From NCBI GenBank assembly GCA_011051425.1, contig DRLF01000343.1, positions 1 through 5,584 on the forward strand: a DNA stretch of 5,584 bases. The letters run 5' to 3'. The first letter of the stretch is position 1. Each line of letters starts with the position of its first letter. A model generated the notes under the pieces. That model saw only the letters and a program-made list of their open reading frames with translations. It searched no databases and was not told where the DNA came from. Made by a program: the position numbers and the translations under genes. Shown in pieces: positions 1 to 5,584 of the stretch. This DNA comes from Thiolapillus brandeum. GTDB lineage: Bacteria > Pseudomonadota > Gammaproteobacteria > Chromatiales > Chromatiaceae.

Positions 1-375
1 AATACCGTGTTCCGGGCAGCGGGGCTCCCCTGCACGGGCAAACAACAGGCGCAAATAGTCGTATATTTCGGTAATGGTTCCCACCGTGGAACGGGGATTG
101 TGTGAAGTGGACTTCTGCTCGATGGAGATGGCAGGCGACAATCCTTCGATGTGATCGATATCCGGCTTTTCCATGACCGAAAGGAATTGTCTGGCATAAC
201 TGGAAAGGGATTCCACATAGCGCCGCTGTCCCTCCGCATAAATGGTATCGAATGCCAGGGAGGATTTGCCGGAACCGGACAGCCCCGTGATGACGATGAG
301 CCTGTCCCGCGGAAGTTCCAGATCGATATTCTTCAGATTGTGGGTGCGGGCGCCCCGCAGACGGATACTGTCCAT
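1..375 (-). CDS. uvrA: UvrA, excinuclease ABC subunit A (N-terminal 125 residues, cut by left edge)
   Basis: UvrA is the DNA-damage-sensing ATPase of nucleotide excision repair; as a dimer it loads UvrB on lesions. The reverse-strand translation begins [20 protein letters not shown] and carries the first Walker A motif GLSGSGKS at residues 31-38, followed by [20 protein letters not shown] and the highly conserved [20 protein letters not shown] segment. The partial protein ends at RCPEHG, where the first zinc-binding Cys appears (C120). The reading frame is open to the edge, so only the 3' end is missing. I chose ATG 375 because E. coli UvrA starts [14 protein letters not shown] at the same point and AAAGA lies a suitable distance upstream; an in-frame ATG at 381 would add only two residues. 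It diverges from the MFS gene. Confidence 0.97.
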   Translation of the reverse strand, partial: MDSIRLRGARTHNLKNIDLELPRDRLIVITGLSGSGKSSLAFDTIYAEGQRRYVESLSSYARQFLSVMEKPDIDHIEGLSPAISIEQKSTSHNPRSTVGTITEIYDYLRLLFARAGEPRCPEHGI

Positions 376-404
376 TGTCATTCTTTGCTGGCACGAAACA
401 GGGT

Positions 405-434
405 ACTATACGCTGTTATTCCGCCTCTCATCAA
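405..434 (-). promoter_or_regulatory. Putative sigma70 promoter for uvrA
   Basis: On the reverse strand, TTGATG (434-429) and TATAGT (410-405) are separated by 18 bp, a good match to the -35 and -10 hexamers. Transcription would begin about 25 nt before the uvrA start codon. This is motif matching by eye only. No CTGT-N8-ACAG LexA site is seen in the uvrA/MFS gap. Confidence 0.45.
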
Positions 435-449
435 ACCGCTTCAGATATC

Positions 450-1667
450 ATGACAGACAAGGAATCCACAGCCTTCAACGAAAATGAAAAACGCGCCACC
501 TATGGCCTGGCGGGCATCTACGGCTCGCGCATGCTGGGGCTGTTTCTCATCCTGCCGGTATTTGCCCTGTATGCCGAGCACCTGGCCTCGGCCACGCCCG
601 TACTTATCGGCATGGCCATCGGCATCTACGGCCTGACCCAGGCGGTACTGCAGATTCCCTTCGGGCTGCTGTCAGACCGCATCGGCCGCAAGCCCGTCAT
701 CATCGGCGGTCTGCTGCTGTTTGCCCTGGGCAGCATCATTGCCGCCACCGCAGACGATATCGGCATGATCATCGTCGGGCGGGCCATACAGGGCAGCGGT
801 GCCATCGCCGCTGCGGTCATGGCCCTGCTGGCGGATCTCACCCGCGACAGCCAGCGCACCAAATCCATGGCTGTGGTGGGCGTGACCATCGGCTTCTCCT
901 TCACCGTTGCACTCATCGCGGGGCCTTTCTTCAATGCCTGGATCGGCGTACCCGGACTGTTCTGGATCACCGCCGCACTCGCCATTGCCGGCATTCTTAT
1001 TTTACTGCTGGTGGTTCCCACTCCAGAACACAGCAGTGTACACAGTGAGGCAGAACCCGTGCCCGCCCTGTTCGGCAAGGTGCTGCGCGATACCCAGCTG
1101 TTACGGCTGGATGCGGGCATTTTCACCCTGCATCTGGTACTCACCGCCCTGTTTCTGGCCCTGCCCCTGACCTTGCGTGATGCCGGACTGCCCGTAGAAG
1201 AGCACACCTGGCTGTATCTGCCAGTCATGCTGCTGTCCATGGGGCTGATGGTGCCTTTTGTCATAATGGCAGAGAAAAAAGGCAAGATGAAACAGGTCTT
1301 TACGGCTGCCATCGGAACATTGGGCATCGCACTGCTGGGTTTCTGGCTGTTCTCGGCCAGCATCTGGGGCCTGGGACTGATGCTGCTGCTGTTCTTCACC
1401 GGCTTCAACCTGCTGGAAGCGACCCTCCCGTCCCTGGTCTCCAAGCTGGCGCCCGGTGCAATCCGCGGTACGGCCATGGGCGTCTATTCCACCTCCCAGT
1501 TCAGCGGGGCTTTCGTGGGCGGCCTGCTCGGTGGCTGGGTGCATGCACGTTTTGGTGAAACCTCGGTCTTCCTGCTTGGCGCGGGCTTCATCCTGGCGTG
1601 GCTGCTCCTCGCCGGCAGCATGGAAGTCCCCGCCAAAGCAGATGCAATTTCACCGGATGGGCGTTAA
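450..1667 (+). CDS. YajR-like MFS transporter without the C-terminal YAM domain
   Basis: This is a 405-residue inner-membrane major facilitator with about 12 hydrophobic segments. The sequence closely follows E. coli YajR as I recall it. Shared stretches include GIYGLTQAV and [14 protein letters not shown] (MFS motif A, about residues 72-81), [23 protein letters not shown], the basic loop KKGKMKQVF (277-285) and [13 protein letters not shown] (339-351). YajR is an efflux-type MFS protein of uncertain substrate. Unlike E. coli YajR (about 454 aa), this protein stops shortly after TM12 ([18 protein letters not shown]), so the cytoplasmic YAM domain is absent. ATG 450 was chosen because it gives the family-like N-terminus; no clear Shine-Dalgarno precedes it, and an in-frame TTG at 375 would add 25 unrelated residues. 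It lies 55 bp upstream of ssb and may be co-transcribed with it. The substrate cannot be read from the sequence. Confidence 0.9.
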   Translation: MTDKESTAFNENEKRATYGLAGIYGSRMLGLFLILPVFALYAEHLASATPVLIGMAIGIYGLTQAVLQIPFGLLSDRIGRKPVIIGGLLLFALGSIIAATADDIGMIIVGRAIQGSGAIAAAVMALLADLTRDSQRTKSMAVVGVTIGFSFTVALIAGPFFNAWIGVPGLFWITAALAIAGILILLLVVPTPEHSSVHSEAEPVPALFGKVLRDTQLLRLDAGIFTLHLVLTALFLALPLTLRDAGLPVEEHTWLYLPVMLLSMGLMVPFVIMAEKKGKMKQVFTAAIGTLGIALLGFWLFSASIWGLGLMLLLFFTGFNLLEATLPSLVSKLAPGAIRGTAMGVYSTSQFSGAFVGGLLGGWVHARFGETSVFLLGAGFILAWLLLAGSMEVPAKADAISPDGR

Positions 1668-1711
1668 ACTCTCTGGCTATTCATTTGCAAGTTTCAAGGA
1701 CGAGAACCCCT

Positions 1712-1718
1712 GAGGAGG
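1712..1718 (+). promoter_or_regulatory. Strong Shine-Dalgarno site for ssb
   Basis: GAGGAGG sits 4 nt before ATG 1723 and is nearly complementary to the 16S rRNA 3' end. It fixes the ssb start and suggests efficient translation, in contrast to the weak sites of most other genes here. Confidence 0.85.
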
Positions 1719-1722
1719 AAAC

Positions 1723-2187
1723 ATGGCATCAAGAGGCGTCAACAAAGTCATTCTGGTAGGCAATCTGGGCAAAGATCCGGAAACCCGTTACATGCCCAGC
1801 GGCGGTGCGGTGACCAATATCACCGTGGCCACATCCGAGACCTGGAAAGACAAACAGTCCGGTGAGCAGCAGGAACGCACCGAGTGGCACCGGGTGGTGT
1901 TCTTCAACCGCCTGGCGGAAATCGCCGGGGAATATCTGAAAAAAGGTTCCAAGGTCTACATCGAAGGCAGCCTGCGAACCCGCAAGTGGCAGGGACAGGA
2001 CGGCCAGGACAGATACACTACTGAGATCGTCGCCAGCGAGATGCAGATGCTGGACAGCCGGGGAGCAGGCGGCAGCACCGAATATTCCCGTCCGAATACC
2101 GCTCCGGCTCAAAACGCCCCTCAGGGTGGAAACGCACCCGCCCAGGCCGGACCAGCCGGTGACTTCGAAGACGACATACCGTTCTAG
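1723..2187 (+). CDS. ssb: Single-stranded DNA-binding protein SSB
   Basis: SSB coats single-stranded DNA as a homotetramer during replication, recombination and repair, and recruits partner proteins through its C-terminal tip. The 154-residue product starts [20 protein letters not shown], which is the classic OB-fold strand 1. It keeps the E. coli DNA-stacking aromatics at W41, W55, F61 and W89 (counting Met1). The OB domain spans about residues 1-112. A Gly/Pro/Gln/Ala-rich disordered linker follows (about 113-146), and the protein ends in the canonical acidic tip DFEDDIPF. The linker is shorter than in E. coli SSB (178 aa in total). The uvrA/MFS/ssb order resembles Pseudomonas, whereas in E. 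coli uvrA and ssb are directly divergent. It is followed by a 75-bp gap before the dsbA-like gene. Confidence 0.98.
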   Translation: MASRGVNKVILVGNLGKDPETRYMPSGGAVTNITVATSETWKDKQSGEQQERTEWHRVVFFNRLAEIAGEYLKKGSKVYIEGSLRTRKWQGQDGQDRYTTEIVASEMQMLDSRGAGGSTEYSRPNTAPAQNAPQGGNAPAQAGPAGDFEDDIPF

Positions 2188-2252
2188 GTTGCGGGAAACT
2201 TTGTCAGCCTTTCCGTGTCCCATTTGCTGCATAAATACAACAAAGCCCCCAT

Positions 2253-2256
2253 GGAG
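2253..2256 (+). promoter_or_regulatory. Shine-Dalgarno site deciding the dsbA-like start
   Basis: GGAG is followed by a 6-nt spacer and ATG 2263. It overlaps the alternative in-frame ATG 2251, which has no comparable site of its own. Together with the MKKLL signal-peptide start, this favours 2263. Confidence 0.65.
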
Positions 2257-2262
2257 TGTTCG

Positions 2263-2871
2263 ATGAAAAAACTGCTCGTTCTGTTTCTGCTGTGTCTCTT
2301 TTCCGCCGGCCTGCTCGCCGCCGACCCCAAAGAAGGCACGGATTATGATCTGATTTCTCCCGCCCCACCCAAAGGCAGCGGCAATGAGGTGGAAGTGCTG
2401 GAATTCTTCATGTACACCTGCCCTCACTGCAAGGACCTCGACCCAAAACTGCAGGAATGGGGGAAGAAGTTGCCGAAAAACGTCAAGTTCCATCACATGC
2501 CCGCCATGTTCGGCGGTTCGGCCAACCTTCATGCAAAGACTTATTTCGCCCTTGAGGTCATGGGCGAGGCCAAGCGTCTGCACAAGCCTTTCTTCAAAGC
2601 CATTCACGAGCAGAAGCGCCGCCTGCGCAACCAGAAAGACATCGAGAAATTCCTCGCTGAAAACGACGTGGATCTAGACAAGTTCCGCGCCGCCATGAAA
2701 TCTTTCACCGTGCAGACCAAGGCCAACCGTGCGGCCGCATTGATGCGCCGTTACGGCATCCGCTCTGTCCCCAGCATGGTGGTCGACGGGCGTTACCGCA
2801 TCAAGAACACACCCACCGTGCTGGAAACCACCGACATACTGATCGAAAAAACGATTGCCGATCGCAAATAA
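2263..2871 (+). CDS. dsbA: DsbA-type periplasmic thiol:disulfide oxidoreductase
   Basis: Proteins of this family introduce disulfide bonds into exported proteins and are re-oxidised by the membrane protein DsbB. The 202-residue product has a Sec signal peptide (MKK, a hydrophobic core to about residue 18, then LLAAD, cleavage near A19/A20). The thioredoxin-fold strand VEVLEFFMYTCPHC carries the active site C53-P-H-C56, the DsbA dipeptide PH. An alpha-helical insertion lies between about 85 and 150. The cis-proline loop is GIRSVPSMVVDGRY, with Val before P170 as in E. coli DsbA. Length is close to E. coli DsbA (208 aa). Start 2263 is chosen over ATG 2251 and GTG 2215 for its Shine-Dalgarno site and signal peptide. 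The next gene follows within 4 nt, so the two are probably co-transcribed. I assign dsbA from motif and length; a specialised paralogue cannot be excluded. Confidence 0.9.
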   Translation: MKKLLVLFLLCLFSAGLLAADPKEGTDYDLISPAPPKGSGNEVEVLEFFMYTCPHCKDLDPKLQEWGKKLPKNVKFHHMPAMFGGSANLHAKTYFALEVMGEAKRLHKPFFKAIHEQKRRLRNQKDIEKFLAENDVDLDKFRAAMKSFTVQTKANRAAALMRRYGIRSVPSMVVDGRYRIKNTPTVLETTDILIEKTIADRK

Positions 2872-2875
2872 TCCC

Positions 2876-3679
2876 GTGACCGCAACGCCAGACAAGGACG
2901 TCTTAAGCCGTCACAGCACACTGCCGCGCCGCTTCAACCTCCTCAGCTATAACATCCAGGTAGGCGTGGACACCTGCCGCTACCGCGAATATGTGACCAA
3001 GGGCTGGAAACATGTTCTTCCGCACAGGGAGCGCATGGTGAACCTCAACCGCATGTCCGCCATGCTGGCGCAATTCGATATGGTGAGCCTGCAGGAAGTG
3101 GATGCGGGCAGCCTGCGCAGTGGTTTCGTGGACATCACGGAGTACCTGGCCCAGCGCGCCGGCTTTCCTCACTGGTACCGGCAGATCAACCGCAATATCG
3201 GCGTCATCGCCCGTCACAGCAACGGCTTCCTCAGCCGCTTCCGCCCCAGCAGGATCACCCACCACAAACTTCCGGGCGGTCCAGGGCGTGGCGCCATGCT
3301 GTTCGAATTCGGCACCCACAGGGAAGCGCTGCTGCTGTGCAGCGCGCACCTTGCCCTGGGACGCCGCGCTCGTGCCAAGCAGCTGGATTTTCTCAGCGAA
3401 CTCCTTGAGAACCGCCCTCACGTGGTACTCATGGGTGACCTGAACGCCGGTTGTGAAGCACAGGAGATACGCCGCTTCATCCAGACCCATGACATGAGCG
3501 AACCGGCCTGCGACCAGCCTACCTTCCCCAGCTGGCGACCGATCAAGAAATTCGATCACATCCTGGTTTCGCGCAAGCTGCAGATCATCGGAACCAAGGT
3601 GCTGGATTACCCCCTGTCGGATCACCTGCCGGTCAGCATGGAGCTGGAACTGCCGGACAGCGCGAGAGACATCATCTGA
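2876..3679 (+). CDS. Endonuclease/exonuclease/phosphatase (EEP) family hydrolase
   Basis: This is a metal-dependent phosphoesterase of the EEP superfamily (DNase I / exonuclease III / inositol phosphatase fold). The true substrate is unknown. With a GTG start it has 267 residues and no signal peptide, so it should be cytoplasmic. The catalytic set is complete: N26 in LLSYNIQVG, E74 in VSLQEVD, H158 in CSAHLALG, D188 and N190 in MGDLNAG, D227 in KFDHILVS, and D249/H250 in LSDHLPV. It is distantly like E. coli YbhP. From memory, EEP proteins of this type lie next to dsbA in Pseudomonas as well. The start is uncertain: GTG 2876 lies 4 nt after the dsbA stop, whereas TTG 2855 in the same frame would overlap dsbA by 17 nt. 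Neither has a good Shine-Dalgarno site, so translational coupling to dsbA is likely. Confidence 0.88.
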   Translation: MTATPDKDVLSRHSTLPRRFNLLSYNIQVGVDTCRYREYVTKGWKHVLPHRERMVNLNRMSAMLAQFDMVSLQEVDAGSLRSGFVDITEYLAQRAGFPHWYRQINRNIGVIARHSNGFLSRFRPSRITHHKLPGGPGRGAMLFEFGTHREALLLCSAHLALGRRARAKQLDFLSELLENRPHVVLMGDLNAGCEAQEIRRFIQTHDMSEPACDQPTFPSWRPIKKFDHILVSRKLQIIGTKVLDYPLSDHLPVSMELELPDSARDII

Positions 3680-3683
3680 GCAT

Positions 3684-3730
3684 CCGGGGCACCACCCGGT
3701 AAATACAGGACTGCAATACCGGCTTTGCAG
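3684..3730. terminator. Possible weak bidirectional terminator between convergent genes
   Basis: Two short inverted repeats fill the 55-bp gap between the EEP stop and the end of the leftward gene: CCGGG (3684-3688) with CCCGG (3695-3699), and CTGCAA (3711-3716) with TTGCAG (3725-3730). Neither is followed by a real T-tract on either strand, so intrinsic termination is only a possibility. The convergent layout is the main support. Confidence 0.3.
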
Positions 3731-3734
3731 CGGT

Positions 3735-4298
3735 TCAACTTGTGGAGCTGCCAGCCCAGGCATGGCGCCATTCCCTGCCCGTACCTTCACTGAGCAGCTG
3801 CATCAGCCCGTCACCGGGCAGGGCTTCGCCGGGATAGACCTGGTGGATCTCCACGGCGCATCTCGCGCCGAAACCGTATTGCCGCCAGTCCAGCATGGCG
3901 ACAGGGCAGCTTTCTCCGCAGGCTTGGCAACGCCATAACCGCGCGCTGTCCCTCTCCCATACCTGCAGCTTCTCCTTCCATCCAGGCACAGCCGCCCGGC
4001 ATGACGGGCAACGCGGGCGGCTTCGTCCCGGCGCGACGAACAGGGGCGCTGGCTGCCGGTCTGGGATCAGTGATACGTGACAGAAGTCCCAGCCACCATC
4101 GGCCGGGCGTTCGAGCTGCAGATGGGGCGAGCAACCTGCAAAAGTAATGTGCCGGAAGAATTCAGGACCGGCCAGGTAGTGATGCGCTTCGAACGCCTCT
4201 CCCACAAAGCCACAGCCCAGCAGCAGGTCGCCAATATCGGAAACCGGCGGTGGCGCGTCCAGCACGGGCAGGGGAAAGAGATACAGACTGGTGTTCAT
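3735..4298 (-). CDS. Uncharacterised protein with a zinc-ribbon-like CxxC...CxxC module
   Basis: I do not recognise this 187-residue protein. It has no signal peptide or membrane segment, so it is probably cytoplasmic. The N-terminal half (about 1-90) begins MNTSLYLFPLP and contains HH at 39-40 and Cys at 29, 56 and 73. A CPSC pair (C97, C100) and a CQAC pair (C124, C127) are 23 residues apart, as in rubredoxin-like zinc ribbons, with extra Cys at 131 and 147. The C-terminus is rich in Trp and acidic residues. Coding is supported by an uninterrupted frame, by spaced Cys pairs typical of a metal knuckle, and by fitting neatly between a convergent and a divergent gene. No Shine-Dalgarno precedes ATG 4298. 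It diverges from the znuA-like gene across 59 bp holding a candidate Zur box, which suggests a zinc-related role. That role is inference; the ribbon could instead bind nucleic acid or a protein partner. Confidence 0.75.
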   Translation of the reverse strand: MNTSLYLFPLPVLDAPPPVSDIGDLLLGCGFVGEAFEAHHYLAGPEFFRHITFAGCSPHLQLERPADGGWDFCHVSLIPDRQPAPLFVAPGRSRPRCPSCRAAVPGWKEKLQVWERDSARLWRCQACGESCPVAMLDWRQYGFGARCAVEIHQVYPGEALPGDGLMQLLSEGTGREWRHAWAGSSTS

Positions 4299-4319
4299 GG
4301 TATTTACGAATAACGGGGA

Positions 4320-4334
4320 TGCTACAATATACCA
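4320..4334. promoter_or_regulatory. Candidate Zur operator in the divergent znuA / zinc-ribbon gene region
   Basis: TGCTACAATATACCA matches 12 of 15 positions of the core TGTTATAATATAACA, the gammaproteobacterial Zur consensus as I recall it, and 11 of 15 of the E. coli znu operator core TGTTATAATATCACA. It contains TACAAT (4323-4328), a possible -10 for the rightward operon. On the other strand it contains TGGTATATT (4334-4326), an extended -10 for the leftward gene. No convincing -35 is seen for either. Zur bound here would block both directions. The call rests on a recalled consensus and on gene context. Confidence 0.5.
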
Positions 4335-4357
4335 CTGATTTTTCGAGCCGGATCACC

Positions 4358-5188
4358 ATGCGCTTTCTCCCTTTCCTACTGCTGATTTGTACCCTGCAGG
4401 CCCTGGCCGCCGAAAAGCCGCTGGTGGTCGTCAGCGTGCTGCCGCAGGAAACCATCGTCAAAAGGATTGCAGGAGACCTGGTAGATGTCGAAGTGATGGT
4501 GGGCAAGGGATTCAACCCGGCCACTTATCAGCCGTCTCCCCGCCAGATCGCCCGTCTGTCCAGGGCCGTACTGTATGTACGGGCCGGCATGCCTTTCGAA
4601 CAGAGCTGGCTGCCGCGTTTCACCGCCGTGAATCCTGCCATGAAAGTCCTGGACATGCGCGAGGGCCTGAAACTGCTGCCGGCACTGGGACACCATGCCC
4701 AAGATGCCGATCCCCACATCTGGACAGACCCTGAACTGGTCAAACAGCATGCACAAAGGCTGCGCGACAGACTCGATGCGCTGTTTCCTGCTCACAAGAG
4801 CCGCTTTGATGAAAACTACAGCCGGTTTGCCGCGAGGCTCGATGCCTTGGACAGGGAACTGCAAACCACTCTGGCACCGGTCAGGGGGGAAAGCTTTCTG
4901 GTCTATCACCCGGCCTGGAGCTACTTCGCCCACCGCTACGGCCTGAAACAGATGGCCGTGGAACACGAAGGCAAGGAACCCAACCCGCGCAGCCTGACAC
5001 GGCTGATCGAAACCGCGAAGCGCGCGCACATCCACACCATACTGGTACAACCCCAGCACAGTGCCGCGACGGCCAGGGTACTGGCGGATGCCATTGGCGC
5101 GAAGTTGGTGCAGATGGATCCCCTCGAAGCAGACATTTTTTCGGCACTGCGCAAACTGGCAGCGGCGCTGACGGCACAGAAATCATGA
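4358..5188 (+). CDS. znuA: ZnuA-like periplasmic metal-binding protein of a zinc/manganese ABC transporter
   Basis: This is the substrate-binding protein (cluster A-I, ZnuA/TroA/PsaA family) that delivers Zn2+ or Mn2+ to a ZnuBC-type permease. The 276-residue product has a Sec signal peptide (MRFLPFLLLICTLQALA, cleavage about residue 17/18), then VVVSVLPQETIVKRIAGD, typical of the first beta strand. Recognisable ligand regions are ADPHIWTDP (H120), LVYHPAWSYFA (H184) and VQMDPLEAD (D254). The first ligand motif reads GFNPATYQPSP, with A55 where the family usually has His. The His-rich loop of E. coli ZnuA is reduced to HH at 112-113. ATG 4358 gives a clean signal peptide; an in-frame ATG at 4319 would lie inside the probable operator. 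The stop overlaps the next gene's start (ATGA). Zinc is favoured over manganese by the candidate Zur box and H184, but specificity is not proven. Confidence 0.87.
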   Translation: MRFLPFLLLICTLQALAAEKPLVVVSVLPQETIVKRIAGDLVDVEVMVGKGFNPATYQPSPRQIARLSRAVLYVRAGMPFEQSWLPRFTAVNPAMKVLDMREGLKLLPALGHHAQDADPHIWTDPELVKQHAQRLRDRLDALFPAHKSRFDENYSRFAARLDALDRELQTTLAPVRGESFLVYHPAWSYFAHRYGLKQMAVEHEGKEPNPRSLTRLIETAKRAHIHTILVQPQHSAATARVLADAIGAKLVQMDPLEADIFSALRKLAAALTAQKS

Positions 5189-5584
5189 CCGGCAAGGCCA
5201 TCGAAATCGAGGACGTTTCCTTTTCCTACGGCGACATACCCGTGCTCGACCACGTGAGCCTGGAAGTCCCTCAACTGGAGTTTCTCGGCATCGTCGGCCC
5301 CAATGCCGGCGGCAAAAGCACCCTGCTGAAAATCATCCTCGGCCTGCTCAGGCCACAGCAGGGCAAAGTGCGGGTGCTGGGCAGCACGCCCCGGCGGGCT
5401 CGGCGCAATCTGGGCTATGTGCCCCAGTATCCGGCTTTCGCCCGGGATTTCCCGGTCACGGTGGAGCAGGTCGTGCTCATGGGACGTCTGGGACAGGGGC
5501 GCATCATCGGCGGCTACAGCCGCAGGGACAGGGAAATCGCCCGCCGGGTGATGATAGAAACAGAGATCGACAACCTGGCACAGC
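5185..5584 (+). CDS. znuC: ZnuC-like metal ABC transporter ATPase (N-terminal 133 residues, cut by right edge)
   Basis: This is the nucleotide-binding subunit that powers metal import through a ZnuB-type permease. Translation from ATG 5185 gives IEIEDVSFSYGDIPVLDHVS, the Walker A motif GPNAGGKST (residues 38-46), GLLRPQQGKVRVLG, and the Q-loop YVPQYPAF (Q81). The next segment, RDFPVTVEQVVLMGR, is typical of COG1121 Mn/Zn transporter ATPases and unlike the shorter equivalent region of E. coli ZnuC. The signature motif and Walker B lie beyond the edge. The start codon overlaps the znuA stop by 4 bp (ATGA), so translation is probably coupled; no strong Shine-Dalgarno is seen. A permease gene, and possibly zur, would be expected to the right, outside the window. 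Confidence 0.93.
   Translation, partial: MTGKAIEIEDVSFSYGDIPVLDHVSLEVPQLEFLGIVGPNAGGKSTLLKIILGLLRPQQGKVRVLGSTPRRARRNLGYVPQYPAFARDFPVTVEQVVLMGRLGQGRIIGGYSRRDREIARRVMIETEIDNLAQ

Noticed and set aside
388..401. CTGG-N6-ACAG as a possible LexA box before uvrA
   Set aside because: The half-sites are only 6 bp apart instead of 8 and the left half-site is imperfect, so it does not fit the CTGT-N8-ACAG palindrome.
626..1477. Reverse-strand open frame of 283 codons inside the MFS gene
   Set aside because: The opposite strand encodes a clear YajR-like MFS protein; the reverse product is low-complexity Ser/Pro/Met/Arg-rich with no domain.
2201..2236. Possible separate promoter for the dsbA-like gene (TTGTCA ... 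CATAAA)
   Set aside because: TTGTCA is a fair -35, but the spacer to the nearest -10-like CATAAA is about 23 bp, which is too long, so I do not annotate it.
1729..2607. Long open frame on the reverse strand (292 codons)
   Set aside because: It lies antisense to ssb and the dsbA-like gene, both well supported, and its translation shows no recognisable domain. It is a codon-bias shadow.
2903..3790. Long open frame on the reverse strand (295 codons)
   Set aside because: It is antisense to the EEP gene, whose catalytic motifs are complete, and it overlaps the end of the leftward zinc-ribbon gene. Its own translation has no coherent motif.
4319..4357. Upstream ATG 4319 as the znuA start
   Set aside because: It would put 13 polar residues before a clean signal peptide and would start inside the probable promoter/operator.
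4376..5059. Reverse-strand open frame of 227 codons inside znuA
   Set aside because: It is antisense to a recognisable ZnuA-like protein with a signal peptide and ligand motifs, so it is a shadow.
1..5584. A defence system, CRISPR array, mobile element or other novel multi-gene system
   Set aside because: I saw no direct repeats, transposase, integrase, phage or toxin-antitoxin signatures. All genes except the 187-aa zinc-ribbon protein belong to familiar housekeeping or transport families.

Overview
This window looks like chromosomal housekeeping DNA from a moderately GC-rich gammaproteobacterium. The protein sequences resemble Pseudomonas and Chromatiales relatives, and the order uvrA / MFS transporter / ssb matches the arrangement I recall from Pseudomonas. 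The genus cannot be fixed from the window alone. No tRNA, rRNA, insertion sequence, CRISPR array or prophage signature is visible, and there is no gene-free stretch longer than about 75 bp.

Left part (1-2187): the first 125 codons of uvrA (excision repair ATPase) run leftward off the edge. Diverging from it are a YajR-like MFS transporter that lacks the C-terminal YAM domain of E. coli YajR, and then ssb with a near-perfect Shine-Dalgarno site. The uvrA/MFS gap holds a plausible sigma70 promoter for uvrA but no LexA box of the CTGT-N8-ACAG type.

Middle part (2263-3679): a periplasmic DsbA-type thiol oxidoreductase (CPHC active site, signal peptide) is followed 4 nt later by a cytoplasmic endonuclease/exonuclease/phosphatase (EEP) family protein that probably starts at GTG. 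The two probably form one transcription unit. Two weak hairpins lie in the short convergent gap after them.

Right part (3735-5584): a leftward gene for an unrecognised 187-aa protein with a CxxC...CxxC zinc-ribbon-like module diverges from a metal ABC transporter operon. That operon has a ZnuA-like periplasmic binding protein overlapping by 4 bp with a ZnuC-like ATPase that is cut by the right edge. The 59-bp divergent gap carries a candidate Zur box. It covers the best -10 element on both strands, which suggests that the unknown protein and the transporter are repressed together by zinc. The binding protein also has Ala where the family normally has its first metal-binding His. This right-hand module is the most interesting part of the window. 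The rest is conventional.
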